DNA of 35,817 nucleotides, taken from Rhodocyclaceae bacterium. Its GTDB lineage: Bacteria; Pseudomonadota; Gammaproteobacteria; Burkholderiales; Rhodocyclaceae. The notes under the pieces were generated by a model, which ran no database searches, was not told where the DNA came from, and saw only the letters and a list, made by a program, of their open reading frames with translations. Shown in pieces: positions 8,978-16,734 of the stretch. The position numbers were made by a program, and so were the translations under genes. The first letter of the stretch is position 1. Each line of letters begins with the position of its first letter. The stretch lies in NCBI GenBank assembly GCA_028687645.1, contig JAQTZQ010000020.1, positions 1-35,817 of the forward strand. Reading direction: 5' to 3'.

Positions 8978-10378
8978 TTAGCGCACACCACCGGCCCCCA
9001 CGGATTGCGCCGTGAGATTAATAGGCAAGCCTTCACTACTCGTATAGTGCTTTAGGAATTTTCCGGGATCGCCACGACCAGAATTCAGCACGGAATAGTT
9101 TCCTTTGATCAGGTCGTTATAGGAGCAGCTTTCGTTATTCATGCCGCCACCAGCGTCATAAGCCGGGAACGTGAACACATTGGCCACCTTCCAGAGCTTG
9201 CCCGAGTTGTCATAAGCCTCGGTGGCAACAATGTTCCAGCTATCCTCGTCGATATAGAACGTACGGCGGCTGTAGGCGTGGCGTGCTGTTGCCTTGCGTG
9301 TCGCATCCACGACCCAGACACGGTGCTTCTCCCAACGCACAGCACTCGGATTGACGTGCTTCGGACCAAGGAAATCCTTGGAAGCCATCGTGACCGTCGC
9401 GCCGAAGACGTTATAAGGCACGATCATTTCCTTCTTGCCAACCAGCTTGAAGTCAAAGCGATCCATCCGACCGACCCAGCCGTACAATTCGTCCCAGGTC
9501 AAAACGCCACCGTAAGCGGCGATTGGCACGTCATGGCTGAATTCCGGCGCCGCACGAACCCGACGCTGCCCCGGCGTATAGAACCACACCTTCTGCTCGG
9601 GATTGGACAGATAAAAATTCAGGAACACGATACCCGCCGAAGACGGCGGAGAGGTAAGCATTGCGCTAAACCCGTGCACTGCATTGAAGGTTTCCTTGCG
9701 CATCTTCCCGCTCTGCTCGTACCACGGCTTCACATAATATTCATTAGGCTCGGGAAGAGCCGAAATCGAACCAGCAGCATCCACCAGCCAAGCACCAGCG
9801 AAGGTATGACGAACAGCTGGTGCGTAGCTCATATTATGATTCCACATTACCTCCACACCCTTTTTGGGGATTGGGAAGGGCACGCCGGCATAGGGCAGAT
9901 TGTCTTTATCCGCACCGGTCATCGCATCACCTTCAACCTCGCCAGACACATTCGCCGTCGTCGCGTTCTTGACACTATTCTGCCTTACCCATTCTGGGTA
10001 AGCCATCGTGCGATGGGTTGGATAAACATCCATGCGGAAGGACGGAAACTGGGCAATCATTGCCTTCGCGCCTTCCGTCAGTTGAGCAGCGTATTGAGCC
10101 ACATTCTTGGAATCAATTACATAAAGCGGCTTTTCGTCCTTGAATGGATCAATCCACTTTCCGCCTTTAGTGAACCCGGCCGGCGGCGTGGTCATCCCTC
10201 CAGCATAAGCGGGAATCGAGCCGTCTGCATTTCCGGCCTTGATCGCACCGAACTCTGTGAGGGTTGTACCAAGTTGCTTTGCCTCTTCGGCAGTAACAGC
10301 TGCAAATGCGGAATTCGCACCCAAGGCAAACAAGCTGGACGCCAGCAGCGACCCCAATACCGTTTTCGTTTTAGACAT
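8978..10378 (-). CDS. DUF1329 family exported protein
   Basis: This 466-residue protein starts at the ATG at 10376-10378, which has an AAGGAG site 7 bases upstream. A signal peptide is clear (MSKTKTVLGSLLASSLFALG, cleavage after ANSAFA). The mature part matches DUF1329, an outer-membrane-associated family with a LolB/LolA-like fold. Typical pieces are LTEFGAIKAGNADGSIPAYAGG near the start and FYIDEDSWNIVATEAYDNSG with TARHAYSRRTFYIDEDSW near the end. DUF1329 genes are nearly always next to DUF1302 genes, as here, 21 bp downstream. Their proposed role is in handling hydrophobic substrates or lipids across the periplasm; no direct biochemistry is known to me. A formal upstream start (15 bases earlier) would overlap the ribosome site. 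Confidence 0.88.
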   Translation of the reverse strand: MSKTKTVLGSLLASSLFALGANSAFAAVTAEEAKQLGTTLTEFGAIKAGNADGSIPAYAGGMTTPPAGFTKGGKWIDPFKDEKPLYVIDSKNVAQYAAQLTEGAKAMIAQFPSFRMDVYPTHRTMAYPEWVRQNSVKNATTANVSGEVEGDAMTGADKDNLPYAGVPFPIPKKGVEVMWNHNMSYAPAVRHTFAGAWLVDAAGSISALPEPNEYYVKPWYEQSGKMRKETFNAVHGFSAMLTSPPSSAGIVFLNFYLSNPEQKVWFYTPGQRRVRAAPEFSHDVPIAAYGGVLTWDELYGWVGRMDRFDFKLVGKKEMIVPYNVFGATVTMASKDFLGPKHVNPSAVRWEKHRVWVVDATRKATARHAYSRRTFYIDEDSWNIVATEAYDNSGKLWKVANVFTFPAYDAGGGMNNESCSYNDLIKGNYSVLNSGRGDPGKFLKHYTSSEGLPINLTAQSVGAGGVR

Positions 10379-10399
10379 TTCTATCTCCTTCAATACCGT

Positions 10400-12064
10400 T
10401 TAGAACGAAGTCTTCAAAGTGAGCTGCAGCCAGGCACGGTCATTCAAACTTACTGCACCATTACCGCCAAAGCCGTTGTATGCCGGCAAACCAAAGGCAT
10501 TATTTGCTGTATCGCCAGTACGCCAGTGATATCCGTTATATTGGAGCGTCAGAGAAGTCTTTGACTGATAGGTCGCCTTCACACCAACCGAGTAAATCTG
10601 ACTACCTTCAGCGTAAAAGGCCCCGGCTCGATAGGCTGCATTACCTGTCAAGCCCGTTGTTAAGGAGATGGGTGTGCTGATATCAATAGACGGGAAAACC
10701 TGAAGCCATTGGGGCTCAAACAGCATTGCGAAGGCCAACTGGTTTTTCGTTGAACATCCATCACGCCAAGAACCGGCACCCCCCGTCGTCGGATTTACAC
10801 AGTTAGCCGTACCGACGCCGTTATACAGACTGGCATTTTTTGTTACTGAATGCAGGCGCGTATAACTGAATTCAGCGAGGAATATACCGGTATCCCAAAT
10901 TGGGTTGCTACCAAGCTGAACAAACGTATTCAAAATCACGTTCGAAAGATTACCTCTGGCACCTTCGTCCGTAACTTGCAACGGCGCCGAGTTCAATGCG
11001 GTGTTTCGGCGATGGTTAATTTCAAGTCCCATACTAGCCAGACCGAAACTTTTCTCCAGGCTAAAACCGAACAACTTGGTTCCTTCGGCATACCTTCCCT
11101 GCAAATGACCGGCAGGAGTCAACAAGGTTAGCCAAGGATCAACTTCATCAAACTGTCGATAATAAAAACCCATATCGGCATTAGCCCAACTCGGTGACCA
11201 GGCCACCTTTACACCAAAGTTCTTATTGTTATCTTTTGGCCTGATCATCCCATCGTTAGGCATACCAGCCCAACTGTTGGGACCATCAAATAGAGGATCA
11301 AAGAAACCCAAATAAGTGGCAGATTCCGGGTAACGATTCCCGCGGAATTCGAAGAACCATTGAGCAGCAACTGAAAGCTCAGGGGTAATATCGACCGAAG
11401 CCGCGATCTGCTTGCGCGGCATGAAGAGTTCCTTCACCTCTGTTCCAGGCTGCGAGAACCCCTTCTGGAAGTCGATAGGCGACTGAGAAAAGCCGATATT
11501 CGAGAAGCCGAAGAAGAAGGCATTACCCCAGTACTGACTCAGACGACCAACCTTGAGGTGAACGGGGGTCTCTGCAATATCGGTATTGAGGAACAGGAAA
11601 TAGTCCAGCATTTCCCCGCCCTGCAGATAATATTTTTTGGTATGACCGCTGTAGGTCCCACCGTTATACGCATTACCCATCAAACCGCCAAAGGCCGGAT
11701 TCTGATTCGCGTCATCGTTATACGCAAAATCCTTCCAGACTGCCGCTGACGTCCGAAAACCCATTTTTCCTTTGTACACGCCCTGGAATTCAATCAGATC
11801 CTGAATCCGATTGGTAACCATGTCGCCTTCATCCTTGAATTTGTAATCACCTTGCGCAAAAGCTACGTGATTTCCAATCTTTGGATCCATGCCCTGAGCA
11901 CGCCAGCCTGCAGTGTATTGAACGGAGTTATCAAGATTGATATCCCAATCTGAACCTGCATCAATTTTTGCCGCTTGCGCACCGATTGCGAAACAGCATC
12001 CCGACACTGCAATTGCGATTTTCTGCAATTTACCGCAGCGAGGCCTTCCAGATATTTTTTGCAT
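10400..12064 (-). CDS. DUF1302 family outer-membrane beta-barrel protein
   Basis: I chose the ATG at 12062-12064 (554 residues) because it gives a proper signal peptide (KLQKIAIAVSGCCFAIGAQA, cleavage before AKIDAGSDW) preceded by GGTGGAG. Upstream in-frame codons lack that context. The mature chain is a succession of amphipathic beta strands with aromatic girdles (VQYTAGWRAQG, KVGRLSQYWGNAFFFGFSN, FGVKVAWSPSW) and ends in an aromatic residue (LQLTLKTSF), the usual signal for outer-membrane barrel assembly. DUF1302 proteins are predicted porin-like barrels linked to uptake of hydrophobic compounds. It is the first gene of the envelope set and its leader contains an inverted repeat at 12196-12223. 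Confidence 0.88.
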   Translation of the reverse strand: MQKISGRPRCGKLQKIAIAVSGCCFAIGAQAAKIDAGSDWDINLDNSVQYTAGWRAQGMDPKIGNHVAFAQGDYKFKDEGDMVTNRIQDLIEFQGVYKGKMGFRTSAAVWKDFAYNDDANQNPAFGGLMGNAYNGGTYSGHTKKYYLQGGEMLDYFLFLNTDIAETPVHLKVGRLSQYWGNAFFFGFSNIGFSQSPIDFQKGFSQPGTEVKELFMPRKQIAASVDITPELSVAAQWFFEFRGNRYPESATYLGFFDPLFDGPNSWAGMPNDGMIRPKDNNKNFGVKVAWSPSWANADMGFYYRQFDEVDPWLTLLTPAGHLQGRYAEGTKLFGFSLEKSFGLASMGLEINHRRNTALNSAPLQVTDEGARGNLSNVILNTFVQLGSNPIWDTGIFLAEFSYTRLHSVTKNASLYNGVGTANCVNPTTGGAGSWRDGCSTKNQLAFAMLFEPQWLQVFPSIDISTPISLTTGLTGNAAYRAGAFYAEGSQIYSVGVKATYQSKTSLTLQYNGYHWRTGDTANNAFGLPAYNGFGGNGAVSLNDRAWLQLTLKTSF

Positions 12065-12195
12065 ACTAATAGTCTCCACCATTGGGTTTGTGCTTAACGA
12101 ATTTCGTTTTACGACGAACTCCTCCCCGAATAAAAAACAGACCACCCCTCCAAAACCAGCAAAAGCCAAAATACACATCAGCTTTCGGGTATTTC

Positions 12196-12223
12196 TCACA
12201 CCTAATTAATCATCAAGGTGTGA
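12196..12223. promoter_or_regulatory. Inverted repeat in the DUF1302 leader (candidate operator)
   Basis: TCACACCT and AGGTGTGA form a perfect 8-bp inverted repeat separated by 12 AT-rich bases. It lies ~132 bp upstream of the chosen DUF1302 start and is unlike the AACAAAYG sites elsewhere. It could bind a different regulator or fold as a weak hairpin. No poly-T follows. Confidence 0.4.
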
Positions 12224-12282
12224 TGAAATTTTTTCAACCAAAGCTCTAAGAGCCAGTGATACAACCGTCAAATAGACAAAGC

Positions 12283-12308
12283 GGAGGGACATAGACTTAA
12301 GCCCCTCC
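12283..12308 (-). terminator. Weak terminator-like stem after the acyl-CoA dehydrogenase
   Basis: GGAGGG and CCCTCC can pair across a 14-base loop starting 15 bases past the stop codon of the acyl-CoA dehydrogenase. The stem is short and the following tract is only partly T-rich (GCTTTGTC), so function is uncertain. Confidence 0.3.
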
Positions 12309-12323
12309 AATCAGGAAAGTCCA

Positions 12324-13460
12324 TTACAAGCCGAGTTCTTTGGCAATAATGCTGCGCTGAATTTCGTTTGTGCCACCACCAACCATCCCGTGTTTTGCCT
12401 CACGGAAATAGCGCTCCATATCATATTCAGGAACCTGAGCGTAACCACCCAAAGCTTGCATGCCATCGAAGGCGATCTTGAACAAAGTCTCGGAGCAGAA
12501 GACCTTAGCCATGGAGACTTCTCGAATAGCACGCTCGCCACGCGCCATCTTGCAAGCTGCGGAGTAGACCAGCAGGCGGGCAGCCTCGAGTTGCGTAGCA
12601 CCTTCAGCCATTCGGTGTTTAAGAACCTGAAAATCCGACAGGGAGCGACCAAACTGTTTACGATCCTTGGTATAACGAATCGTGTCATCCAAGGCAGTCT
12701 GTGCATTCCCAACCTGCGAAGCGGCGATACTCAGACGCTCGAATTCCAGGTGCTCACCAATGTAGTGCCACCCTTTGCCAACTTCGCCGAGAAGGGCGTC
12801 TTTCGGTATCCGCATGTTGTCCATGAAGAACTCTGTCGTACCCAAGCTTTTGCGGACGATCGTGTTCATTTTCCGGATATCCAAACCCGGAGTTGTATTC
12901 GGCACCAGAAACAAACTGAACCCGTCGTAACGCTCAGCACTTGTGCGAGCCAGAATCGCGATGGTGGCCCCCGGTAGATGAGCACCCGAACAGAAAACCT
13001 TGTTGCCGTTCAGTACCCACTCATTCCCATCAAGATGAGCCGTCGACCTGGCAGACGCAGCATCCGAACCAGAGCCCGGCTCACTGATAGAAATTGAGAA
13101 CTTGCCAACACCTCGCAAGAAAGGCTCCAGATAGCGCGCTTTCTGCTCAGGGGTGCCATGGCGCGAGATATTCGTCGCCGTAAACATGGAAGTCATGATG
13201 CATGCCGCAGTATCGAGGCTGAATTTTCCGATTGCCTCACAGAAGATTGCGAACATGACCGGATCAGCAGCAACACCGCCCTGCTCCTCATCTACCAGCA
13301 GCCCCAACCATCCTTGCGCAGCCATCTTCTGGAACACTTCTTCGGGAAACTCGCGGCTTTCGTCATGCTTGCGCGTGTATTCGCGACCAACTTCTTTTTC
13401 CATGAAATTGTGCACCGTGTCGTGCCACATGCGCTGCTCGTCCGTAAAACGGAAATCCAT
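12324..13460 (-). CDS. Acyl-CoA dehydrogenase (IVD/LCAD-like base position)
   Basis: This 378-residue FAD enzyme would form the alpha-beta double bond of an acyl-CoA and pass electrons to EtfAB. It shows all three acyl-CoA dehydrogenase domains: the N-terminal helices, the middle beta domain (FSISISEPGSGSDAAS, residues ~121-136) and the C-terminal helices ending GGGTNEIQRSIIAKELGL. The usual catalytic Glu of the YEGT motif is replaced (VGGGT, residues 360-364). A Glu at 241 in EFERLSIA aligns by eye with the alternative base of isovaleryl- and long-chain acyl-CoA dehydrogenases. This suggests a branched or bulky substrate. It is a single-gene unit with its own promoter (13572-13600) that overlaps a candidate TetR operator; the AGATGGAGAAAAAAGC ribosome site precedes the ATG. 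Confidence 0.92.
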   Translation of the reverse strand: MDFRFTDEQRMWHDTVHNFMEKEVGREYTRKHDESREFPEEVFQKMAAQGWLGLLVDEEQGGVAADPVMFAIFCEAIGKFSLDTAACIMTSMFTATNISRHGTPEQKARYLEPFLRGVGKFSISISEPGSGSDAASARSTAHLDGNEWVLNGNKVFCSGAHLPGATIAILARTSAERYDGFSLFLVPNTTPGLDIRKMNTIVRKSLGTTEFFMDNMRIPKDALLGEVGKGWHYIGEHLEFERLSIAASQVGNAQTALDDTIRYTKDRKQFGRSLSDFQVLKHRMAEGATQLEAARLLVYSAACKMARGERAIREVSMAKVFCSETLFKIAFDGMQALGGYAQVPEYDMERYFREAKHGMVGGGTNEIQRSIIAKELGL

Positions 13461-13872
13461 GCTTTTTTCTCCATCTAAGAGTTCGGCCGGCCTGAACGAT
13501 TCGTGCTAGACAAAACACGAACAAGAACTCCGACCAAAAAATTACTTGATAACGATGCACCATCCGCCCCAACAATAAAACAAATGTTAGTTCAGGTCAA
13601 CGGAACAGGATGACGAAATGAAAAAATAGGCGAAAGACTGTGGTGACACATGACGCCAGAAAGTTGCTGGCCACCATATCGGAAGGTGTCAGTAACCTCT
13701 ACCAACTAGCGCATTTCGGAGCTATACGCTCCCGCCCAAGGGAATGGACCTCAAGTAAATCTATAGCAGATAGATTAGGGTACCGGGGCTTTCGCCATTA
13801 CACAGCGGAATCCAATGTCAGGGCGTCGCATCATGTCTTCGGGCCTGACAAGCCTATCGGGCTCAAATATTT
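13461..13872. other. 412-bp intergenic region between SDR and acyl-CoA dehydrogenase genes
   Basis: This stretch holds the acyl-CoA dehydrogenase leader, its promoter and operator (13572-13600). Beyond about 13600 I see no gene or recognisable repeat up to the 3' end of the SDR gene at 13873. Short frames here have no ribosome sites or family resemblance. Confidence 0.6.
13572..13600 (-). promoter_or_regulatory. Acyl-CoA dehydrogenase promoter with operator inside the spacer
   Basis: On the minus strand a -35 box TTGACC (13595-13600) and a -10 box TATTGT (13572-13577) are exactly 17 bases apart. The spacer contains AACATTTGTT, i.e. the plus-strand site AACAAATGTTAG (13579-13590) shared with the second CoA ligase promoter. 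Identity continues over TAAAACAAATGTTAGTTC, 18 bases. A repressor bound here would block RNA polymerase. Confidence 0.6.
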
Positions 13873-14619
13873 CTATTGCGCCGTCATGCCTGCATCGATC
13901 ACATGTTCTGCACCTGTGATGTACGAAGCCTCATCGGATGCGAGGAAAAGCACTAAATTAGATACTTCGCCTGGATCTGCGATTCGCCCGAGCGGGATCA
14001 TGGACGTAGCATTACCACCGTTGTCATCGGTTGCTTCAACCATCATAGGCGTCAGAATGAAGCCTGGATGAACAGAGTTAACCCGGATATTTTTGGGGCC
14101 ATATTCAATGGCCGCAGCCTTCGTCATACCCCGGACAGCAAATTTGCTAGCCACATAGGCAATGCTCGGAAATCCATAGTTAGCTACGATGCCGGCGATT
14201 GATGAAATATTGACGATAGAACCTATACCAGCTTTGAGCATGGAAGGAATTGTTGCTTTCATGCCAAAAAAGACAGCGTGCTGATTCACCGAACATACTT
14301 TCATATAGTCTGCTTCGCTCAACTTTGCAGTCTTAGTGACCGGCCCCAGAATTCCAGCATTGTTGACTAGGACGTTCACTGGCCCAAATGCCTTCTCAAC
14401 AGCATCGACTACGGCATACCAATCATCCAGACTGGAAACATCGTGTCGAATAAAGATGCCATTGGGGCCTAATTTGTCCGCGAGGGCCTTGCCTGCAACT
14501 TCATTCGTGTCAGTCAGTACAACTTTGGCACCTTCCGCTACAAATTTTTCCGCATGAGAAGTACCCATGCCACGGGAAGCACCGGTAATGATTGCCACTT
14601 TTCCAGTTAGTCTTGCCAT
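13873..14619 (-). CDS. Short-chain dehydrogenase/reductase (NAD(P)-dependent)
   Basis: This classical SDR (248 residues from the ATG at 14617-14619; a TTG directly before it is less likely) would oxidise or reduce an alcohol/ketone, for example a 3-hydroxyacyl-CoA or a ring hydroxyl. The cofactor motif TGASRGMG is at residues 13-20, NNAG at 86-89, the catalytic Ser in NISS (137-140), and Tyr155/Lys159 in YVASK. Asp37 after the second strand (VVLTDT) suggests NAD(H) preference. Two extra residues separate Ser and Tyr compared with the usual spacing. The ribosome site AAAGAGAG is present. It is transcribed in the same direction as the second SDR but 448 bp away, with an AT-rich leader of its own. 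Confidence 0.9.
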   Translation of the reverse strand: MARLTGKVAIITGASRGMGTSHAEKFVAEGAKVVLTDTNEVAGKALADKLGPNGIFIRHDVSSLDDWYAVVDAVEKAFGPVNVLVNNAGILGPVTKTAKLSEADYMKVCSVNQHAVFFGMKATIPSMLKAGIGSIVNISSIAGIVANYGFPSIAYVASKFAVRGMTKAAAIEYGPKNIRVNSVHPGFILTPMMVEATDDNGGNATSMIPLGRIADPGEVSNLVLFLASDEASYITGAEHVIDAGMTAQ

Positions 14620-14942
14620 CAAATTCTCTCTTTACAAATTTTGGGGGACGGGATTTTCCTGTAAAACGCCACTTTTGAATTTGCCGAATACTGCTAGTTG
14701 GCTCAACCTCAGTAGCGGATTCGAATATTTCTGCTTAGCCGTGCTTCCTTATATTCGGCTGAGACAAGCACAAAATCCAACTCAGCTTGGAACCTCAGAA
14801 ATCACGCCACAAAAATGGCAAAAGTTTGTTCTTTCCACCTGATTGCATATTTCGACACCAGGACAATCCTGCCCATTTGACTTCCGTTCTTTTTTCTCGC
14901 TGGACTCGGAAAAAATGCAGGCAGACTTTTTTGCCGGGCAAA

Positions 14943-15000
14943 AATATTCAAGAATATTCATCATTTTTCTACCCCGAAAAAATTCAAGTTTAAATATTCA
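14943..15000. repeat. Three AATATTCA octamers with helical-turn spacing
   Basis: Identical octamers start at 14943, 14953 and 14993, so their spacing is 10 and 40 bases, whole turns of B-DNA. The first two are tandem copies differing only in the two bases that follow. Such phasing is typical of cooperative protein binding or intrinsic bending, but AT-rich DNA can produce it by chance. Confidence 0.45.
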
Positions 15001-15018
15001 TTCATGTAGACATGGGCC

Positions 15019-15048
15019 GGCATTGCGCCGATAACATGGCGCAATGCC
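15019..15048 (-). terminator. Strong hairpin downstream of the second SDR
   Basis: GGCATTGCGCC pairs perfectly with GGCGCAATGCC (11 bp) around an 8-base loop, 19 bases past the stop of the SDR at 15068. The sequence after the stem on the minus strand (GGCCCATGTC) is not T-rich, so it may stabilise the mRNA end rather than terminate by itself. Confidence 0.45.
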
Positions 15049-15067
15049 TTTCAGATGGGCCGCCCTC

Positions 15068-15808
15068 TTATAGAGAGGTATAGCCGCCGTCAATAAGAAT
15101 GGAGGAACCCGTGATAAACGACGACTCGTCACTAGCGAGGAATACCCCCAGATGAGCAACCTCTGAAGCATCGGCCATACGGTGCAACGGGACTGCATTT
15201 TTTACGGCTTCAATGTATTCGGCAGGCATGTGTGCCGTAATACCCGTAGTAATCGGGCCGGGACAGATCACATTTGCACGGATACCCTGCTTGGCATATT
15301 CAACAGCAGCGACCTTTGTCATCTGCCCAACCGCGCCTTTGGAGGCGCAATAGGCCGTCATGGTCGGGAACGCCACGACTTGGGCCATGGAAGACGTATT
15401 TACAATGGCGCCACCGCCGCTCTTGAGCATCAAAGGGATGCCGTAACGCATGCCAAGAAATACGGAACGGCCATTGATCGCCCATACGCGGTCAAATTCT
15501 TCTTCGGAATATTCGCCGGTAGGAACCATGCCACCGTCGATCGCTGCGTTATTTACCAGCACATTGAGCTTACCAAAGTGCGTAATTGCCGCTTGCAACA
15601 TAGCCTGAACATCAGCACTTTTTGAAACATCGGCCTGAAACGGGATGCAATTACTACCGATTCGTTTAGCAACAGCGTCCTGCTGGCCGGAAATATCGGC
15701 AGCAATGACCTTTGCCCCTTCACGACAGAACATCTCTGCCATGGCAGCGCCGATACCAGATCCAGCACCCGTAATGACAGCTACTTTTCCTTCCAATCTT
15801 CCAGCCAT
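15068..15808 (-). CDS. Short-chain dehydrogenase/reductase (NAD(P)-dependent)
   Basis: A second classical SDR of 246 residues. TGAGSGIG is at 13-20, NNAA at 86-89, NTSS at 137-140, Tyr153/Lys157 in YCASK, and the C-terminus GSSILIDGGYTSL is typical. Asp38 (IAADIS) suggests NAD(H). It differs clearly from the neighbouring SDR, so the pair is not a recent duplication. The ribosome site GAAGGAGAC lies just upstream of the ATG at 15806-15808. It follows the crotonase-family gene by 67 bp on the same strand and may be the last gene of the long operon that starts at the MaoC gene. A 3-hydroxyacyl-CoA or hydroxysteroid-like substrate is plausible but not shown by sequence. Confidence 0.9.
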   Translation of the reverse strand: MAGRLEGKVAVITGAGSGIGAAMAEMFCREGAKVIAADISGQQDAVAKRIGSNCIPFQADVSKSADVQAMLQAAITHFGKLNVLVNNAAIDGGMVPTGEYSEEEFDRVWAINGRSVFLGMRYGIPLMLKSGGGAIVNTSSMAQVVAFPTMTAYCASKGAVGQMTKVAAVEYAKQGIRANVICPGPITTGITAHMPAEYIEAVKNAVPLHRMADASEVAHLGVFLASDESSFITGSSILIDGGYTSL

Positions 15809-15875
15809 TTTTGTCTCCTTCGTTAGAATTAATTACTGCTACTTGTTACCGCTTTGATTCGCGGCCAATGGTTAC

Positions 15876-16703
15876 TTACTTGCTCGGTTTCTTGTCATTT
15901 GCGTTGAACCTCGCTGGACGCTTCTCGCGGGCGGCAGCGACGCCTTCTTTCAAGTCTTCGGTATGGCTCATCGTAGCAACCGCCCAGAAGCTCGCATTCA
16001 TCGAACTGATCAGATCCATATGCCAACTTTGCCGCAGCTGCTGCTTGGTCGCTTCCAGCGCCAAACGCGGATAGGCTGCAATCCGCGCTGCCAGTTCAAC
16101 CGCCGTAGCAATCAAGGCTTCTGGCTCGACCACCCGATTGACCAGCCCCATCGCCAGCGCACGCTCGGCATCGACGATATCGCCCGTCAGTGCCAGTTCG
16201 GCTGCCATGCCCGAGCCAATCAGACGGGGCATAAAGTACGTCCCGCCATTACCCGGATTCAGTCCCAGCTTGATGTAGGTTTCACCCATCTTGGCCCGGG
16301 TCGAGGCAATCCGTAGATCACAGGCCAATGCCAAATCAAAGCCACCCGCCGTCGCACCACCATTGATCGCCGCAATCAGCGGCAACCGGCAGCTCACCAG
16401 CCGCTGCGTCACCGGAAACAGGACTCGGGCGTTGTACGGCTCGTGCTCAATGGCAATCCGCTCTTCCAAATACCGCGCAAAGGTCGGCAAATCAGCACCC
16501 GCACAGAATTGCTTGCCCGCGCCGGTCAGGACCAGAACACGCACCGACTTGTCCTCTTCGATCGCATTGATCGCAGCCAACAAATCCCGCGCCATCTCAG
16601 GTACGACGCCATTGCCAAACTCCGGCCGGCTCAGCGTCAGAACTACAACGCCATCCGCCGCTTTCTCGTAGTAGACGGTTTCCAGTTCTACGCGCTGTTT
16701 CAT
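15876..16703 (-). CDS. Crotonase (enoyl-CoA hydratase/isomerase) family protein with atypical active site
   Basis: I chose the ATG at 16701-16703 (275 residues) because AAGGAG precedes it. Upstream frame extension runs into the intergenic gap. The crotonase fold is clear, with both oxyanion-hole segments: FCAGADL (66-72) and GGATAGGFDLALACD (115-129). By eye, the two catalytic glutamates of enoyl-CoA hydratase are changed: the first is Asp123 (GGFDL in place of GGCEL) and the second position is Tyr143 in GETYIKLG. It may therefore be an isomerase, hydrolase or C-C bond enzyme rather than a plain hydratase; Glu141 lies close by and could substitute. It belongs to the GC-richer operon that begins at MaoC, 31 bp after the thiolase gene. 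Confidence 0.85.
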   Translation of the reverse strand: MKQRVELETVYYEKAADGVVVLTLSRPEFGNGVVPEMARDLLAAINAIEEDKSVRVLVLTGAGKQFCAGADLPTFARYLEERIAIEHEPYNARVLFPVTQRLVSCRLPLIAAINGGATAGGFDLALACDLRIASTRAKMGETYIKLGLNPGNGGTYFMPRLIGSGMAAELALTGDIVDAERALAMGLVNRVVEPEALIATAVELAARIAAYPRLALEATKQQLRQSWHMDLISSMNASFWAVATMSHTEDLKEGVAAAREKRPARFNANDKKPSK

Positions 16704-16734
16704 GGTTCTCCTTTTATGCTCTTTGTCTTTTTGT

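Larger units (their letters stand above)
14620..15067. other. 448-bp AT-rich region between the two SDR genes
   Basis: No gene is supported here. The right end holds a strong hairpin (15019-15048) after the second SDR. The AATATTCA octamer occurs three times, starting at 14943, 14953 and 14993. The remainder is the presumed long leader and promoter region of the SDR at 13873-14619, with no convincing -35/-10 pair. Confidence 0.5.

Noticed and set aside
9278-10564. Long open frame (428 codons) antisense to the DUF1329 gene
   Set aside because: It is the mirror of a well supported gene with signal peptide and ribosome site; its translation has no family resemblance and is rich in His, Arg and Cys.
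14620-15000. Sigma-54 promoter for the SDR gene
   Set aside because: No TGGCAC-N5-TTGC pair at the correct spacing could be found.
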